DNA of 64,000 nucleotides from the NCBI GenBank assembly GCA_903843965.1, contig CAIMRY010000008.1:152924-216923 (forward strand), read 5' to 3'. This stretch comes from an uncultured delta proteobacterium. Lineage in GTDB: Bacteria; Desulfobacterota; Desulfovibrionia; Desulfovibrionales; Desulfovibrionaceae. This document shows, piece by piece, positions 1 to 8,073 of the stretch; within the stretch, counting starts at the first letter, position 1; each line of letters begins with the position of its first letter. The notes under the pieces were generated by a model. It was not told where the DNA came from. It did no database searches and saw nothing but the letters and a program-made list of their open reading frames with translations. The position numbers were made by a program, and so were the translations under genes.

Positions 1-1
1 T

Positions 2-247
2 CGCAGCCTGGGAACGGGCATGCACGGCGGCGTCATTTACGTGCGCGGCGACGTTCCCAGGGAGCAGATCGGCCCCGGCTTGGCCACTCAGCCTCTGGAT
101 GAGTCGGATCTGCTGGTGGTTCAGGGCATCGTCAAGGACTATGCCAGGGAACTTGGGCTGGACGCCAAGGCGATCCTTGCGTCTGATTTCGTCAAGATCA
201 AGCCCTTCTCCCACCGCCCCTACGGCAACCTGTACGTTCCGGCGTAG
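2..247 (+). CDS. C-terminal end of a GXGXG-domain (glutamate synthase domain 3-type) protein, 5' truncated
   Basis: The reading frame is open from the left window edge to a TAG stop at 245-247, so only about 81 C-terminal residues are present. The segment starting R-S-L-G-T-G-M-H-G-G-V-I-Y-V-R-G resembles the glycine-rich beta-helix repeats of the GXGXG domain. That domain is the third domain of the glutamate synthase large subunit and also occurs as a stand-alone protein in anaerobes and archaea. In glutamate synthase it is structural and not catalytic. The tail (SDFVKIKPFSHRPYGNLYVP) is ordinary soluble sequence. Whether it belongs to a split glutamate synthase or to a tungsten/formylmethanofuran-type GXGXG protein cannot be decided from this fragment. 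Confidence 0.7.
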   Translation, partial: RSLGTGMHGGVIYVRGDVPREQIGPGLATQPLDESDLLVVQGIVKDYARELGLDAKAILASDFVKIKPFSHRPYGNLYVPA

Positions 248-260
248 GCAGGGGAGGGCT

Positions 261-277
261 GGCGCAAAGTTTGCGCC
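261..277. promoter_or_regulatory. 17-bp perfect palindrome (GGCGCAAA-G-TTTGCGCC) upstream of yajC
   Basis: Two 8-bp arms separated by one base lie 14 bp after the upstream stop and end 9 bp before the AGGAGG of yajC. The dyad is compact enough for a dimeric repressor site. As RNA it would need a larger loop, so a terminator is unlikely and no T-run follows. The binding protein is unknown. Confidence 0.4.
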
Positions 278-300
278 TCCAAACTCAGGAGGATTCCAGG

Positions 301-654
301 ATGTTTGATAATCTCGCACTCGCAATGGGCGGACTCGGCGGCGGCAGTGCCGGCGGCCAGGGCAATCCCCTTGGCGCCTTTGTTCCGCTCATCCTCATGT
401 TCGCCATCTTCTACTTCCTGCTCATCCGGCCCCAGCAGAAAAAGGCCAAGGAGCACAAGGCGATGCTCGGAAGCCTGAAGGTGGGCGACGCCATCGTCAC
501 CAACGGCGGCATCTACGGCAGCATCGTGCGCTTCAACGACAAGAAAAGCACCATCGTCATTGAAATTGCCGAAAAGGTTCAGGTCGAAATGCTGCGCAAC
601 ACTGTTGCAGACCTGCAGTCATCCTTCGACAAGCTGGAAAAGAAGGCCAAGTAA
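301..654 (+). CDS. yajC: Preprotein translocase subunit YajC
   Basis: YajC is a small single-span inner-membrane accessory of the SecDF complex that helps the Sec translocon export proteins. The 117-residue protein has a Gly/Ala-rich N-terminus, one membrane segment at about residues 27-43 and the family-typical cytoplasmic start L-I-R-P-Q-Q-K-K straight after it. An SH3-like cytoplasmic domain follows (V-G-D-A-I-V-T-N-G-G-I-Y-G). The start at 301 is chosen because AGGAGG lies at 287-292 and family members begin just before the Gly-rich stretch; an in-frame upstream ATG at 271 lacks such a site. It precedes secD and secF, the usual order. Confidence 0.95.
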   Translation: MFDNLALAMGGLGGGSAGGQGNPLGAFVPLILMFAIFYFLLIRPQQKKAKEHKAMLGSLKVGDAIVTNGGIYGSIVRFNDKKSTIVIEIAEKVQVEMLRNTVADLQSSFDKLEKKAK

Positions 655-688
655 TCTTTTCCTTTGATTTTCAGCCGAAAGGCAGATA

Positions 689-727
689 CGCGGACCTGGG
701 AAAGCGCCTGGGTCCGCGCTTGTCTTT
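689..727 (+). terminator. Hairpin with T-rich tail between yajC and secD (terminator or attenuator)
   Basis: CGCGGACC (689-696) pairs with GGTCCGCG (711-718), followed by cttgtcttt. It lies 35 bp after the yajC stop and 43 bp before secD. It could end part of the yajC message and so set the YajC:SecD ratio. Confidence 0.55.
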
Positions 728-770
728 CGCATCAATTCCCACGTGAAGCGTTATCGTCAAGGGAGAGTAC

Positions 771-2375
771 ATGAATCGGAATCTGCGTTGGCGCGTTCTG
801 CTTACACTGGCGGTTATGGTCGTGGCCCTGTGCCTGGTCCTGCCCTCGGTGCCGGGCATCAAGAACACCCTGCTGGGAAAAATCCTGCCCGACACCGCCA
901 TCAACCTCGGCCTGGACCTCAAGGGCGGCATCCACCTGACCCTCGGGGTCGACGTGGACAAGGCCATTGAAAACAACATGTCCAACATGGGGCAGGAAAT
1001 CAAGGCCAGCGCCCGCGAGGACGATCTGGCCGTGCTCAAGCCCACCCTGCTGCCAGGCCTGCGCCTGGAGGCCGTGCTCGTCGGCGCGGCCAAGCAGGAG
1101 GCCTTTGAGAAGATCCTGAGCAAGCAGTTCCCGAACGTGCGTGTGGACGGCAAGGAAACCTTGCCCGAGGACCGCGTCAAGTACCTGCTCTCCATGACGC
1201 CGGACTACAAAAAATATTTGGCCAAGCTGACCCTGGACCAGGCGGTGAAGACCATAAGAAACCGCATTGACGAGTTCGGCGTGGCCGAGCCCGACATCCG
1301 CCGCCAGGAAGGCAACCGCATCCAGGTGCAGCTGCCGGGCCTGCACGACCCGGAGCGCGCCATCGCCGTCATCGGCAAGACCGCGCACCTGGAGTTCAAG
1401 ATCGTCGACGACAGCGTCGACCCGACTGCGGTCCAGCAAGGCTTACTCGGCCCGGGCCGCGAGCTCACCACCATGGTGCAGCACGGGCCCAAGAGCGGCT
1501 CCAGGGAAATTCCCATCGTGCTCAAGAAAGAGGCGGTGATGACGGGCGAGCACATCACCGACGCCCGCGCCACCATCGAGCAGAACAACAACCAGTTCGC
1601 CGTGAGCATGACCTTCAATGCGCGCGGGGCCAAGATATTCGAGCGCGTGACCGGGGAGAACCTGAAGAAGCGCCTGGCCATCGTGCTCGACGGCAAGTGT
1701 TACTCCGCCCCGGTGATCCAGGACAAGATCTCCGGCGGCAAGGCCCAGATCACCGGCAGCTTCAGCCAGGAGGAGGCCCGCGACCTGGCCATCGTCCTGC
1801 GCGCCGGCGCCCTGCCTGCGCCGGTCAACATCCTTGAGCAGCGCACCGTGGGCCCCACCCTGGGGCAGGAGTCCATCGACGCGGGCATGATGGCCACCGG
1901 CATCGCCGCCATCGCCATCATCCTGTTCATGGCCGTCTACTACAGCCTGGCCGGCATCTTCGCCGACATCGTGCTGCTTTTGAACATCGTGCTGACCATG
2001 GCCGGTCTGGCTGCCTTTGGCGCGACCCTGACCCTGCCCGGCATAGCGGGCATCATCCTGACCATCGCCATGGCCGTGGACGCCAACGTGCTCATCTACG
2101 AGCGCATCCGCGAGGAGCTGCGCAAGGGCGTGAAGCCCCTCGAGGCCGTGGAAAAGGGCTACGGCAAGGCCACCCTGACCATCCTGGACTCCAACACCAC
2201 CAACGTCATCGTGGCCATCATCCTGTACCAGTTCGGCACCGGGCCCATCCGCGGCTTCGCCGTCACCCTGGTCCTGGGCATCATCATGAGCATGTTCACG
2301 GCCATCTTCGTCTCACGCATCATGTTCGACCTGTACATGTCCAAACGCAAGGCCGACGCGCCCGTGAGCATCTAA
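771..2375 (+). CDS. secD: Protein translocase subunit SecD
   Basis: SecD works with SecF as a proton-driven motor that pulls exported proteins out of the SecYEG channel on the periplasmic side. The 534-residue protein has an N-terminal membrane segment (about 9-28) and the conserved L-G-L-D-L-K-G-G-I-H-L start of the periplasmic P1 region. A P1 head and base follow, then five C-terminal membrane segments (about 375-520) with the family motif A-M-A-V-D-A-N-V-L-I-Y-E-R-I-R-E-E. The length is in the range of short, separate SecD proteins. AAGGGAG lies 5 bp before the ATG. secF follows after 9 bp with its own AAGGAGA. Confidence 0.97.
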   Translation: MNRNLRWRVLLTLAVMVVALCLVLPSVPGIKNTLLGKILPDTAINLGLDLKGGIHLTLGVDVDKAIENNMSNMGQEIKASAREDDLAVLKPTLLPGLRLEAVLVGAAKQEAFEKILSKQFPNVRVDGKETLPEDRVKYLLSMTPDYKKYLAKLTLDQAVKTIRNRIDEFGVAEPDIRRQEGNRIQVQLPGLHDPERAIAVIGKTAHLEFKIVDDSVDPTAVQQGLLGPGRELTTMVQHGPKSGSREIPIVLKKEAVMTGEHITDARATIEQNNNQFAVSMTFNARGAKIFERVTGENLKKRLAIVLDGKCYSAPVIQDKISGGKAQITGSFSQEEARDLAIVLRAGALPAPVNILEQRTVGPTLGQESIDAGMMATGIAAIAIILFMAVYYSLAGIFADIVLLLNIVLTMAGLAAFGATLTLPGIAGIILTIAMAVDANVLIYERIREELRKGVKPLEAVEKGYGKATLTILDSNTTNVIVAIILYQFGTGPIRGFAVTLVLGIIMSMFTAIFVSRIMFDLYMSKRKADAPVSI

Positions 2376-2384
2376 GGAGACGAC

Positions 2385-3485
2385 ATGAGCTTTTCCTTCA
2401 TCAAGCACGAAACGAACATCGACTTTATCGGCTTCAGGTACATCGCCTTCGCCATCTCGGCGCTCATGATCATCATCGGCGGCATCTCGCTGGTCATGAA
2501 GGGCGGCCCGCGCTACGGCATCGACTTCGCGGGCGGCGTGATCCTCCAGACCAAGTTCGCCACCCCAACGGACCTGGACACGCTGAAGAAGGTCCTGGAG
2601 GGCAAGAACCTGCCTGGGCTCGTGGTGCAGCAGATGGGCAAAGAGAAGGACAATGAGTTTCTGGTCCGCACCTCCACCACGGACGACTCCAGCGCGAGCA
2701 TCCAGAAGACCGTGACCCAGGCCCTGGATGAGGGCATGAACGGCGCCAAGTACGAGTTCAAGCGCATCGAGATGGTCGGGCCCAAGGTGGGCGAGGACCT
2801 GCGCGGCAAGGCCCTGGAGGCCATGTACTTCGCCATCCTGATCATCGCCATCTACATCTCCGGCCGCTTCGAGCACCGCTGGATGGCCGCCGGGCTCATG
2901 GCCGCAGGCCTGTTCGCGGGCATCACGACCTTGCAGTACTTCCAGGCCCCGCAGGTCTGGCTCGTTCTGGGCGCGCTTGTGCTCACCCTGGCCCTATGCT
3001 TCGTCTTGCGGCTGAACTACGCTCTGGGGGCCATTGTAGCGCTTATTCACGACGTTCTGACAACCGTCGGCATCTTCTCCATCCTGAACAAGGAATTCGA
3101 CCTGACCATCATCGCGGCGCTCCTGACGCTCATCGGCTTCTCGCTCAACGACACGATCATCGTCTATGACCGCATCCGCGAGACCCGCGGGCTCAAAACA
3201 GGCGACACCCTGCCGGTGATCATCAACAAGAGCGTGAACCAGACCCTGTCGCGCACCATTCTGACCTCGGGCCTGGCCTTTTTGGCCGTGCTCAGCCTGT
3301 TCCTGTTCGGCGGCGCGGTCATCCACGACTTCGCCCTGGCCATGCTCATCGGCATCGTGGTGGGCACCTATTCCTCCATCTACGTCGCGGCTCCGTTCAT
3401 CATCAGCCTGAGCAAGCCCTACGCCGACGAGCCCGCGCCGGTCGCGCCCAAGGGCAAGGCCAGGCTCAAGGCCAAGGCCGCGTAG
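2385..3485 (+). CDS. secF: Protein translocase subunit SecF
   Basis: Partner of SecD in the inner membrane. The 366-residue protein has an N-terminal membrane span after about residue 20 and the signature G-I-D-F-A-G-G within a periplasmic domain. Five C-terminal spans carry the S-L-N-D-T-I-I-V-Y-D-R-I-R-E motif typical of SecF. The C-terminus is a short Lys/Ala-rich cytoplasmic tail. The gene follows secD after 9 bp and is closed by a strong hairpin at 3509-3538, so yajC-secD-secF forms a complete unit. Confidence 0.97.
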   Translation: MSFSFIKHETNIDFIGFRYIAFAISALMIIIGGISLVMKGGPRYGIDFAGGVILQTKFATPTDLDTLKKVLEGKNLPGLVVQQMGKEKDNEFLVRTSTTDDSSASIQKTVTQALDEGMNGAKYEFKRIEMVGPKVGEDLRGKALEAMYFAILIIAIYISGRFEHRWMAAGLMAAGLFAGITTLQYFQAPQVWLVLGALVLTLALCFVLRLNYALGAIVALIHDVLTTVGIFSILNKEFDLTIIAALLTLIGFSLNDTIIVYDRIRETRGLKTGDTLPVIINKSVNQTLSRTILTSGLAFLAVLSLFLFGGAVIHDFALAMLIGIVVGTYSSIYVAAPFIISLSKPYADEPAPVAPKGKARLKAKAA

Positions 3486-3508
3486 CTGCCGGGCCCAGCC
3501 CAAAAGAG

Positions 3509-3540
3509 AAGGCCCCCTTCCGCAAGGAGGGGGGCCTTTG
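3509..3540. terminator. Intrinsic terminator after secF, possibly bidirectional
   Basis: AAGGCCCCCTTC (3509-3520) and GAGGGGGGCCTT (3527-3538) form a G+C-rich stem with a short loop, followed by tgtcttt on the + strand. It sits between convergent secF and adk and could serve both. Confidence 0.8.
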
Positions 3541-3562
3541 TCTTTGAGTGCGTAGGCTTGCG

Positions 3563-3620
3563 GCCTACAGCTGGTTCACTCCAGCAGATCAGCCTACAGC
3601 TGGTTCACTCCAGCAGATCA
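3563..3620. repeat. Two exact 29-bp tandem copies derived from the 3' end of adk
   Basis: The 29-bp unit starting GCCTACAGCTGGTTCACTCC occurs at 3563-3591 and again at 3592-3620. It is followed directly by GCCTACAGCTGATCCAGCAG (3621-3640), which contains the true adk stop and last codons. Read on the minus strand, the repeats copy the last codons and stop of adk with a 5-bp insertion. They lie downstream of the stop, so they do not change the protein. Confidence 0.8.
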
Positions 3621-3622
3621 GC

Positions 3623-4291
3623 CTACAGCTGATCCAGCAGGGTCTTCTTGATGGAGTCGATGGTGCCTTCGCCGTTGAGCTCGATGTACTTGCAGGCGCC
3701 CTTGGCGGCCAGGGCCTTGTAGAAGTACGCGGCGGCGATGGTGCCGGTCTTGTCATCGTAGTAGATGTCGTGGCGCTTGTCGATGGCGCCCTCGTCAATA
3801 TCGTCGGCGCGGGCGGTCAGCGCGCCGCCGCACACGCGGCAGACGTCGCCGTTGGGCTTGATGGCGTCGATGAAGATGTTGTTCGGGTGGTTGTTGTCAT
3901 TGGCGCACAGGCGGCGGCCCATGATGCGGTTCTTGGCCACCTTGCGGGGCAGCAGGATCTCGATGACGAAATCGAGCTTGACGCCGCCCTTCTGCAGGGC
4001 TTCCCACAGCTTCTCGGACTGGACCAGGCTGCGCGGGAAGCCGTCCAGCAGCCAGCCGTTCGGGCTGGCGTTCTTCAGCACGTCGAGCACCATGGGGATG
4101 GTGATGTCATCGGGCACCAGCTCGCCGCGGTTGATGAACTCCTTGGCCTTCATGCCAAGCTCGGTGCCGCCGCCGATGTGCTTGCGGAAGATGGCGCCGG
4201 ACTCGATGTGGTCCAGGTTGTACTTGGCCTTCACCAGGGTGCCCTGGGTGCCTTTGCCGCTGCCGTTGGGTCCGAACATGAGAATATTCAT
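3623..4291 (-). CDS. adk: Adenylate kinase with metal-binding LID domain
   Basis: Adenylate kinase interconverts ATP + AMP and 2 ADP. The 222-residue protein has the P-loop G-P-N-G-S-G-K-G-T (7-15), the AMP-binding region, and L-L-D-G-F-P-R (81-87). Its LID contains C129-x5-H135-x15-C151-x2-C154. This exact Cys3-His spacing is what is known for Desulfovibrio gigas adenylate kinase, which binds Zn, Co or Fe there. Most Gram-negative kinases have a metal-free LID. The start at 4291 is preceded by GGAGGCAC at 4293-4300; an upstream in-frame ATG adds 20 residues that do not fit the family. The 3' end is duplicated just downstream. Confidence 0.97.
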   Translation of the reverse strand: MNILMFGPNGSGKGTQGTLVKAKYNLDHIESGAIFRKHIGGGTELGMKAKEFINRGELVPDDITIPMVLDVLKNASPNGWLLDGFPRSLVQSEKLWEALQKGGVKLDFVIEILLPRKVAKNRIMGRRLCANDNNHPNNIFIDAIKPNGDVCRVCGGALTARADDIDEGAIDKRHDIYYDDKTGTIAAAYFYKALAAKGACKYIELNGEGTIDSIKKTLLDQL

Positions 4292-4341
4292 TGTGCCTCC
4301 AAAGGTGATTTTTTTTGCTTGTGCAAAAGATTCACAAGGTC

Positions 4342-5385
4342 TTAGCCGCACTCTTTTTTCCTGTCAATGACCTGCACGGCTATGCCTGACCGCGTGATGC
4401 GCGCCTCCTTGTCGCCCGGAAAGCGCACGCTCTTGCCGGTGGCGCGCTTGAGCCACAGCTCGTCCAGGCGCAGCAGGGCGTCGCACAGGGGCTGTCCCGG
4501 CCCGGCGGCCTCCAGCACGGCCTTGCACAGGCGCAGGCGCAGCGGGGCAGGGCTGGCGTGGAGCACGTCCGCCGGAATCAGCCGCTGCGGGGGGGCGAGC
4601 ACGACCCTGGGCAGGACATCGGCCAGGGCCTGGTCCCAGTGCGTGGCGTCCATGCGCGCCTGCCGCCAAAGCCTGGCCGCGCTGTCCAGGTAGCAGGGGT
4701 TGTTGCGCAAAAGTTCCGGCAGGATATCGTGCCGGACCCGGTTGCGCGTTGTTGCGCGATCGAAATTGCTGGGATCGTCGCGCCAGGGCTGCCGTGAGAT
4801 TTTCAAGAAATTTTCCAAGTCCTTGCGAGGACTGAGTAAAAGCGGGCGCAGCAGGAATCGGGCCGGATCGGCCCCGCCCATGCCGCCCAGGGCAGGCCAA
4901 CCCGTGCCGCGCATGAGCCGCAGCAACTGGTCCTCGGCCAGGTCGTTCAGCTGGTGTGCTACGAGGATGATGTCCGCGCCGGTCTGCTGGCGGATGCGCT
5001 CCAGAAATTCATAGCGCGCCACGCGCCCGGCTTCCTCCAGCCCGGTGCCCGCAGTTCGCGCCTGTGCCGCGATGTCCTGGCGTTCGGTATGCACGGCAAT
5101 GCCCAGGCCTTGGCAAAGCTCCGCCACGAACCGGGCGTCGTTTGGGGAATCCTGGCGCAGGGAGTGGTCCAGGTGCGCGGCGATGACAGACCCGCCCTTG
5201 GCCTGGCAGAGCAGGTGTGCGATCAGCAGCAGGGCTGTGGAGTCCGCGCCGCCGGAGCAGGCCACCAGACAACGCAGGGTGGGGAAGTCGCGCTCAAGCT
5301 CGCGCGTGGCGAATGCGCCGATGCCGAGGCAGAACCGGGCCGCCCTGGGCGGAAGGTCCTGCAAGCGCAGCGCTTTTTTGTCCAT
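4342..5385 (-). CDS. tilS: tRNA(Ile)-lysidine synthetase
   Basis: TilS modifies C34 of the tRNA-Ile with anticodon CAU to lysidine, using ATP and lysine, so that it reads AUA. The 347-residue protein carries the ATP-pyrophosphatase P-loop S-G-G-A-D-S (44-49), then A-H-L-D-H-S-L-R and G-T-G-L-E-E-A-G-R-x-x-R-Y, both typical of TilS. The C-terminal part is short compared with E. coli TilS. The chosen ATG at 5385 lies 2 bp after the stop of the upstream small gene, which suggests translational coupling. adk follows after 50 bp. Confidence 0.93.
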   Translation of the reverse strand: MDKKALRLQDLPPRAARFCLGIGAFATRELERDFPTLRCLVACSGGADSTALLLIAHLLCQAKGGSVIAAHLDHSLRQDSPNDARFVAELCQGLGIAVHTERQDIAAQARTAGTGLEEAGRVARYEFLERIRQQTGADIILVAHQLNDLAEDQLLRLMRGTGWPALGGMGGADPARFLLRPLLLSPRKDLENFLKISRQPWRDDPSNFDRATTRNRVRHDILPELLRNNPCYLDSAARLWRQARMDATHWDQALADVLPRVVLAPPQRLIPADVLHASPAPLRLRLCKAVLEAAGPGQPLCDALLRLDELWLKRATGKSVRFPGDKEARITRSGIAVQVIDRKKECG

Positions 5386-5387
5386 GT

Positions 5388-5726
5388 CTAGACGTGGATC
5401 CCCATCCCGCGCAGGAGATCGTCCATGTAGTCCATGATGTGGGCGCGCTGCCCGGCGGTGGCGTAGGCCACGCAGGAGCAGCGCAGCTTGCCCTGGGCGC
5501 GCACCAGGAGCTCCAGCTTGAGGCTGGTTTCGCCCGCGACCTCCAGCACGAAGATGTATGGCCCGCATTCGGCGTGGTGCTGGCGCTGTTCGTCCGTCAA
5601 AAGGTCCAGCGGCAAGGGCAGGTAGTAGATGCCGTCCAGCGAGCCGGACAGGCCCATTTCGGCCAAGTTGCGGCACACCTGCTCCAGCTGTTCGGGCAGG
5701 AAGTCTTCGATGAGATAGGTGCGCAT
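5388..5726 (-). CDS. Conserved hypothetical protein, 112 aa
   Basis: I do not recognise the family. The protein is soluble and acidic, begins M-R-T-Y-L-I-E-D-F-L-P, and has a pattern of alternating beta strands and helices with two nearby cysteines (R-C-S-C) in the second half. It has no signal peptide or membrane segment. It sits between hemA (12 bp upstream) and tilS (2 bp downstream) in the same direction, so it is almost surely co-transcribed with both. The compact spacing and intact frame support a real gene. Confidence 0.8.
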   Translation of the reverse strand: MRTYLIEDFLPEQLEQVCRNLAEMGLSGSLDGIYYLPLPLDLLTDEQRQHHAECGPYIFVLEVAGETSLKLELLVRAQGKLRCSCVAYATAGQRAHIMDYMDDLLRGMGIHV

Positions 5727-5738
5727 GTGCTCTCCGGC

Positions 5739-7232
5739 CTAGTTCTTGGCTTTCTGGTCTTTCTGGCCGCTGTGGGCCTGGACGGCGTCCGCGCGGCAGC
5801 ATTCGCAGTCCAGGGCCTCGTCGTCGCGGGGGGGGGAGTCCACCACAACGGTGGTGTCCACGGGAACGCAGTCCAGCCCGTCGCCCAGTTCGTCATCCAC
5901 GGTCCGCCGGTCCAGGTGCGCGTCCTCGATGACCGCGTCGGCGTCGAGGTTGAAGATGCGCCGGGTCATGTCGATGAAGCGTTCGGCCGTGCCTTCCTCG
6001 CGCGTGCGGCGCTTGAGGAAGCTGATGGGTTCGTGCAGCAGCTTGCGGCTCACAGAGGCCACCAGCACCTCCAGGGCGGCCCGGGTCTCGTCATCGACCT
6101 CGCCCAGGCGCTTCAAGGTCTTGGCCAGCTCGCGTCCGGCCACGTCCTCGGCCCGGTGCAAAAGGTCAGTGATGGTGGGCTGCAGGGCCAGGGACTTGAG
6201 CCAGGTGGCGAAGGCCTGGGTCTCCACCTCGACGATGGCCCGGGCCTTGACCGCCTCGCCTTGGCGAGCGCTCATGTTCTCCTCCACGACCTCCTTCAGG
6301 TCGTCGATGTCGTAGAGGTAGACGTTGTCCAGCGCGTTCACGTCCGGGTCGATGTCGCGCGGGACAGCGATGTCGATGAAGAACATGGCGCGGTTGCGGC
6401 GCTTCTTGATGACCTCGCGGATGTCCTTGGCGCGGATGATGGCCGTGGGCGAGCCGGTGGAGCTGATGACGATGTCCACCTCGCGTAGCTGGTCCACCAT
6501 GCACTCGAAGAGGATGGCCTCGCCGTGCATGGTCTTGGCCAGCTCCTGGGCGCGGGAGAAGGTGCGGTTGGTGATGTAGAGCTTTTCGATGCCCGAGGCC
6601 AAGAGGTGCGTGGCGGCCAGCTCGGCCATTTCGCCCGCGCCCACGAGCAGGGCGGTTTTACCCGCCAGCTCGCCGAAGATCTTCTTGGCCAGCTCCACTG
6701 CGGCATAGCTGATGGACACGGCGCTGCTCGCGATGGCCGTCTCGGTGCGCACGCGCTTGGCCACGGAAAAGGACTTGTGCAGCAGCCGGTTGATGATGAC
6801 GCGCGCGGTGCCGGTCTCCACGGCCTTGCGGTAGCTGGTCTTGAGCTGGCCCAGGATCTGCGGCTCGCCCATGATCATGGAGTCCAGGCTGGCGGCCACG
6901 CAGAACAGGTGCGTCACGGCCTCCAGGCCGGTGTGGCGGTACGTGTGCGCGCGCAGGGCGTCCAGCGGCCCGGCGCAGGTTTCGGCCCAGTGGCGCAGCA
7001 CGGCCTCGGCCAGGTCGACGACAACGCCGTTCTGGCCTGTGCAGCGGTCGCTGTCGGCCACCACGAGGATCTCCACGCGGTTGCAGGTGGACAGGGCCAT
7101 GACCTCGCGCAGGGGGCAGGCGGCCAGCAGGCTCTTTTCAAAGTCCGCCACGCTGGTCAGGGCGAATTTTTCGCGCACATCCACACCGGCACAGCGGTGA
7201 TTGAGTCCGACAAGGAAGATGGTTTTTTCCAT
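5739..7232 (-). CDS. hemA: Glutamyl-tRNA reductase
   Basis: HemA reduces glutamyl-tRNA with NADPH to glutamate-1-semialdehyde, the first committed step of C5 tetrapyrrole synthesis feeding heme, siroheme and cobamides. The 497-residue protein begins with the typical V-G-L-N-H-R and contains the catalytic cysteine in S-T-C-N-R (Cys50). A Rossmann segment with V-G-A-G-E-M-A-E and a helical dimerization domain follow. It is some 50-70 residues longer than most family members: the tail after about residue 440 is acidic and contains the odd cluster D-C-E-C-C. The next gene upstream, for cytochrome c assembly, ends 7 bp before it. Confidence 0.95.
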   Translation of the reverse strand: MEKTIFLVGLNHRCAGVDVREKFALTSVADFEKSLLAACPLREVMALSTCNRVEILVVADSDRCTGQNGVVVDLAEAVLRHWAETCAGPLDALRAHTYRHTGLEAVTHLFCVAASLDSMIMGEPQILGQLKTSYRKAVETGTARVIINRLLHKSFSVAKRVRTETAIASSAVSISYAAVELAKKIFGELAGKTALLVGAGEMAELAATHLLASGIEKLYITNRTFSRAQELAKTMHGEAILFECMVDQLREVDIVISSTGSPTAIIRAKDIREVIKKRRNRAMFFIDIAVPRDIDPDVNALDNVYLYDIDDLKEVVEENMSARQGEAVKARAIVEVETQAFATWLKSLALQPTITDLLHRAEDVAGRELAKTLKRLGEVDDETRAALEVLVASVSRKLLHEPISFLKRRTREEGTAERFIDMTRRIFNLDADAVIEDAHLDRRTVDDELGDGLDCVPVDTTVVVDSPPRDDEALDCECCRADAVQAHSGQKDQKAKN

Positions 7233-7239
7233 GACGCCG

Positions 7240-8073
7240 TTACGGTTTGAATCCGTGGAAGGTTGTGGGAACCAGGAAGTTGATGCCGAGCATGGAGACC
7301 ACGGTCAGCAGGAACACGCAGATGGCCATGACCGCAGGCTTGCGGCCCCGCCAGCCCATGGCCAGGCGTTGGTGGAACAGGTAGGCGTAGAGCGTGAGCA
7401 CGAGGAGCGCCACGATCTCCTTGGGGTCCAGCGAAAACACGCGCCGGGCCGAGAGCCAGGCCCAGACATAGCCCGAGGCCAGGCCGAGCGTGTACAGCGG
7501 GAAGCCGCACAAAGCGGCGAAGTGGTTCACCCGGTCAAAGGTGTCCAGTGAGGGCATGTCCTTCTGGAACTGCCTTAAGCCCGCCTTGGTCTTGATGCGC
7601 TTTTCCAGGTGCAGAAAGGCCAGCCCCGCGCCAAAGGCCATGGCCAGAAGCGCCATGCTGGAAAACAGCGTGCCGATGTGCAGGAAGAAGAACAGGCCCG
7701 AGAGCGTGGGCGGCAGCTTGGCGTTCACGCCCACGGTCGCATTGGCCGCGAGGTAGAGCATCAGCGCGAGCGGCATGGCCACCACGGCCAGGAACTTGAG
7801 CTTCAAGCGCCACCAGAGCAGCAGGAAGATGAACAGGATGCCCCAGCCCAGCAGGCAGAACAGAAAGCGCCCGGCGGTGAGCCCCTGGGCCGCGTCCGTC
7901 CCGGTCAGGATGTGCGCCAGGTCGAACGTGTGCAGGGCGAAGCCCAGGGCCGCCAGGACCAGGGCCCCGTTCTTCAGGCCTTCGTTGCGCAGGGCCGAGC
8001 CCACGACAAAGAGCACGGTCCCCAGAAAGTACAGGGCGATGACGAGGATCGGGAGCAGTTCAGGCAGGGCCAT
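7240..8073 (-). CDS. Cytochrome c assembly / HemX-type integral membrane protein
   Basis: This 277-residue protein is almost entirely hydrophobic, with about eight membrane segments. It matches the CcsA/CcmC/HemX superfamily: an N-terminal A-L-H-T-F-D-L region, a middle segment with F-F-L-H-I-G-T-L-F, and a later segment with S-G-Y-V-W-A-W and L-F-H-Q-R-L that supply histidines for heme. In Desulfovibrio-type genomes a gene of this family sits directly before hemA and is annotated as a cytochrome c assembly protein. It may handle heme for c-type cytochromes or influence HemA. Its start overlaps the end of the upstream siroheme gene by 14 bp. The exact role (CcsA or HemX) is inferred from context. 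Confidence 0.85.
   Translation of the reverse strand: MALPELLPILVIALYFLGTVLFVVGSALRNEGLKNGALVLAALGFALHTFDLAHILTGTDAAQGLTAGRFLFCLLGWGILFIFLLLWWRLKLKFLAVVAMPLALMLYLAANATVGVNAKLPPTLSGLFFFLHIGTLFSSMALLAMAFGAGLAFLHLEKRIKTKAGLRQFQKDMPSLDTFDRVNHFAALCGFPLYTLGLASGYVWAWLSARRVFSLDPKEIVALLVLTLYAYLFHQRLAMGWRGRKPAVMAICVFLLTVVSMLGINFLVPTTFHGFKP

Noticed and set aside
5217..6488. 423-codon + strand frame opposite hemA
   Set aside because: Antisense of hemA, with valine/glycine-rich shadow composition and no ribosome site.
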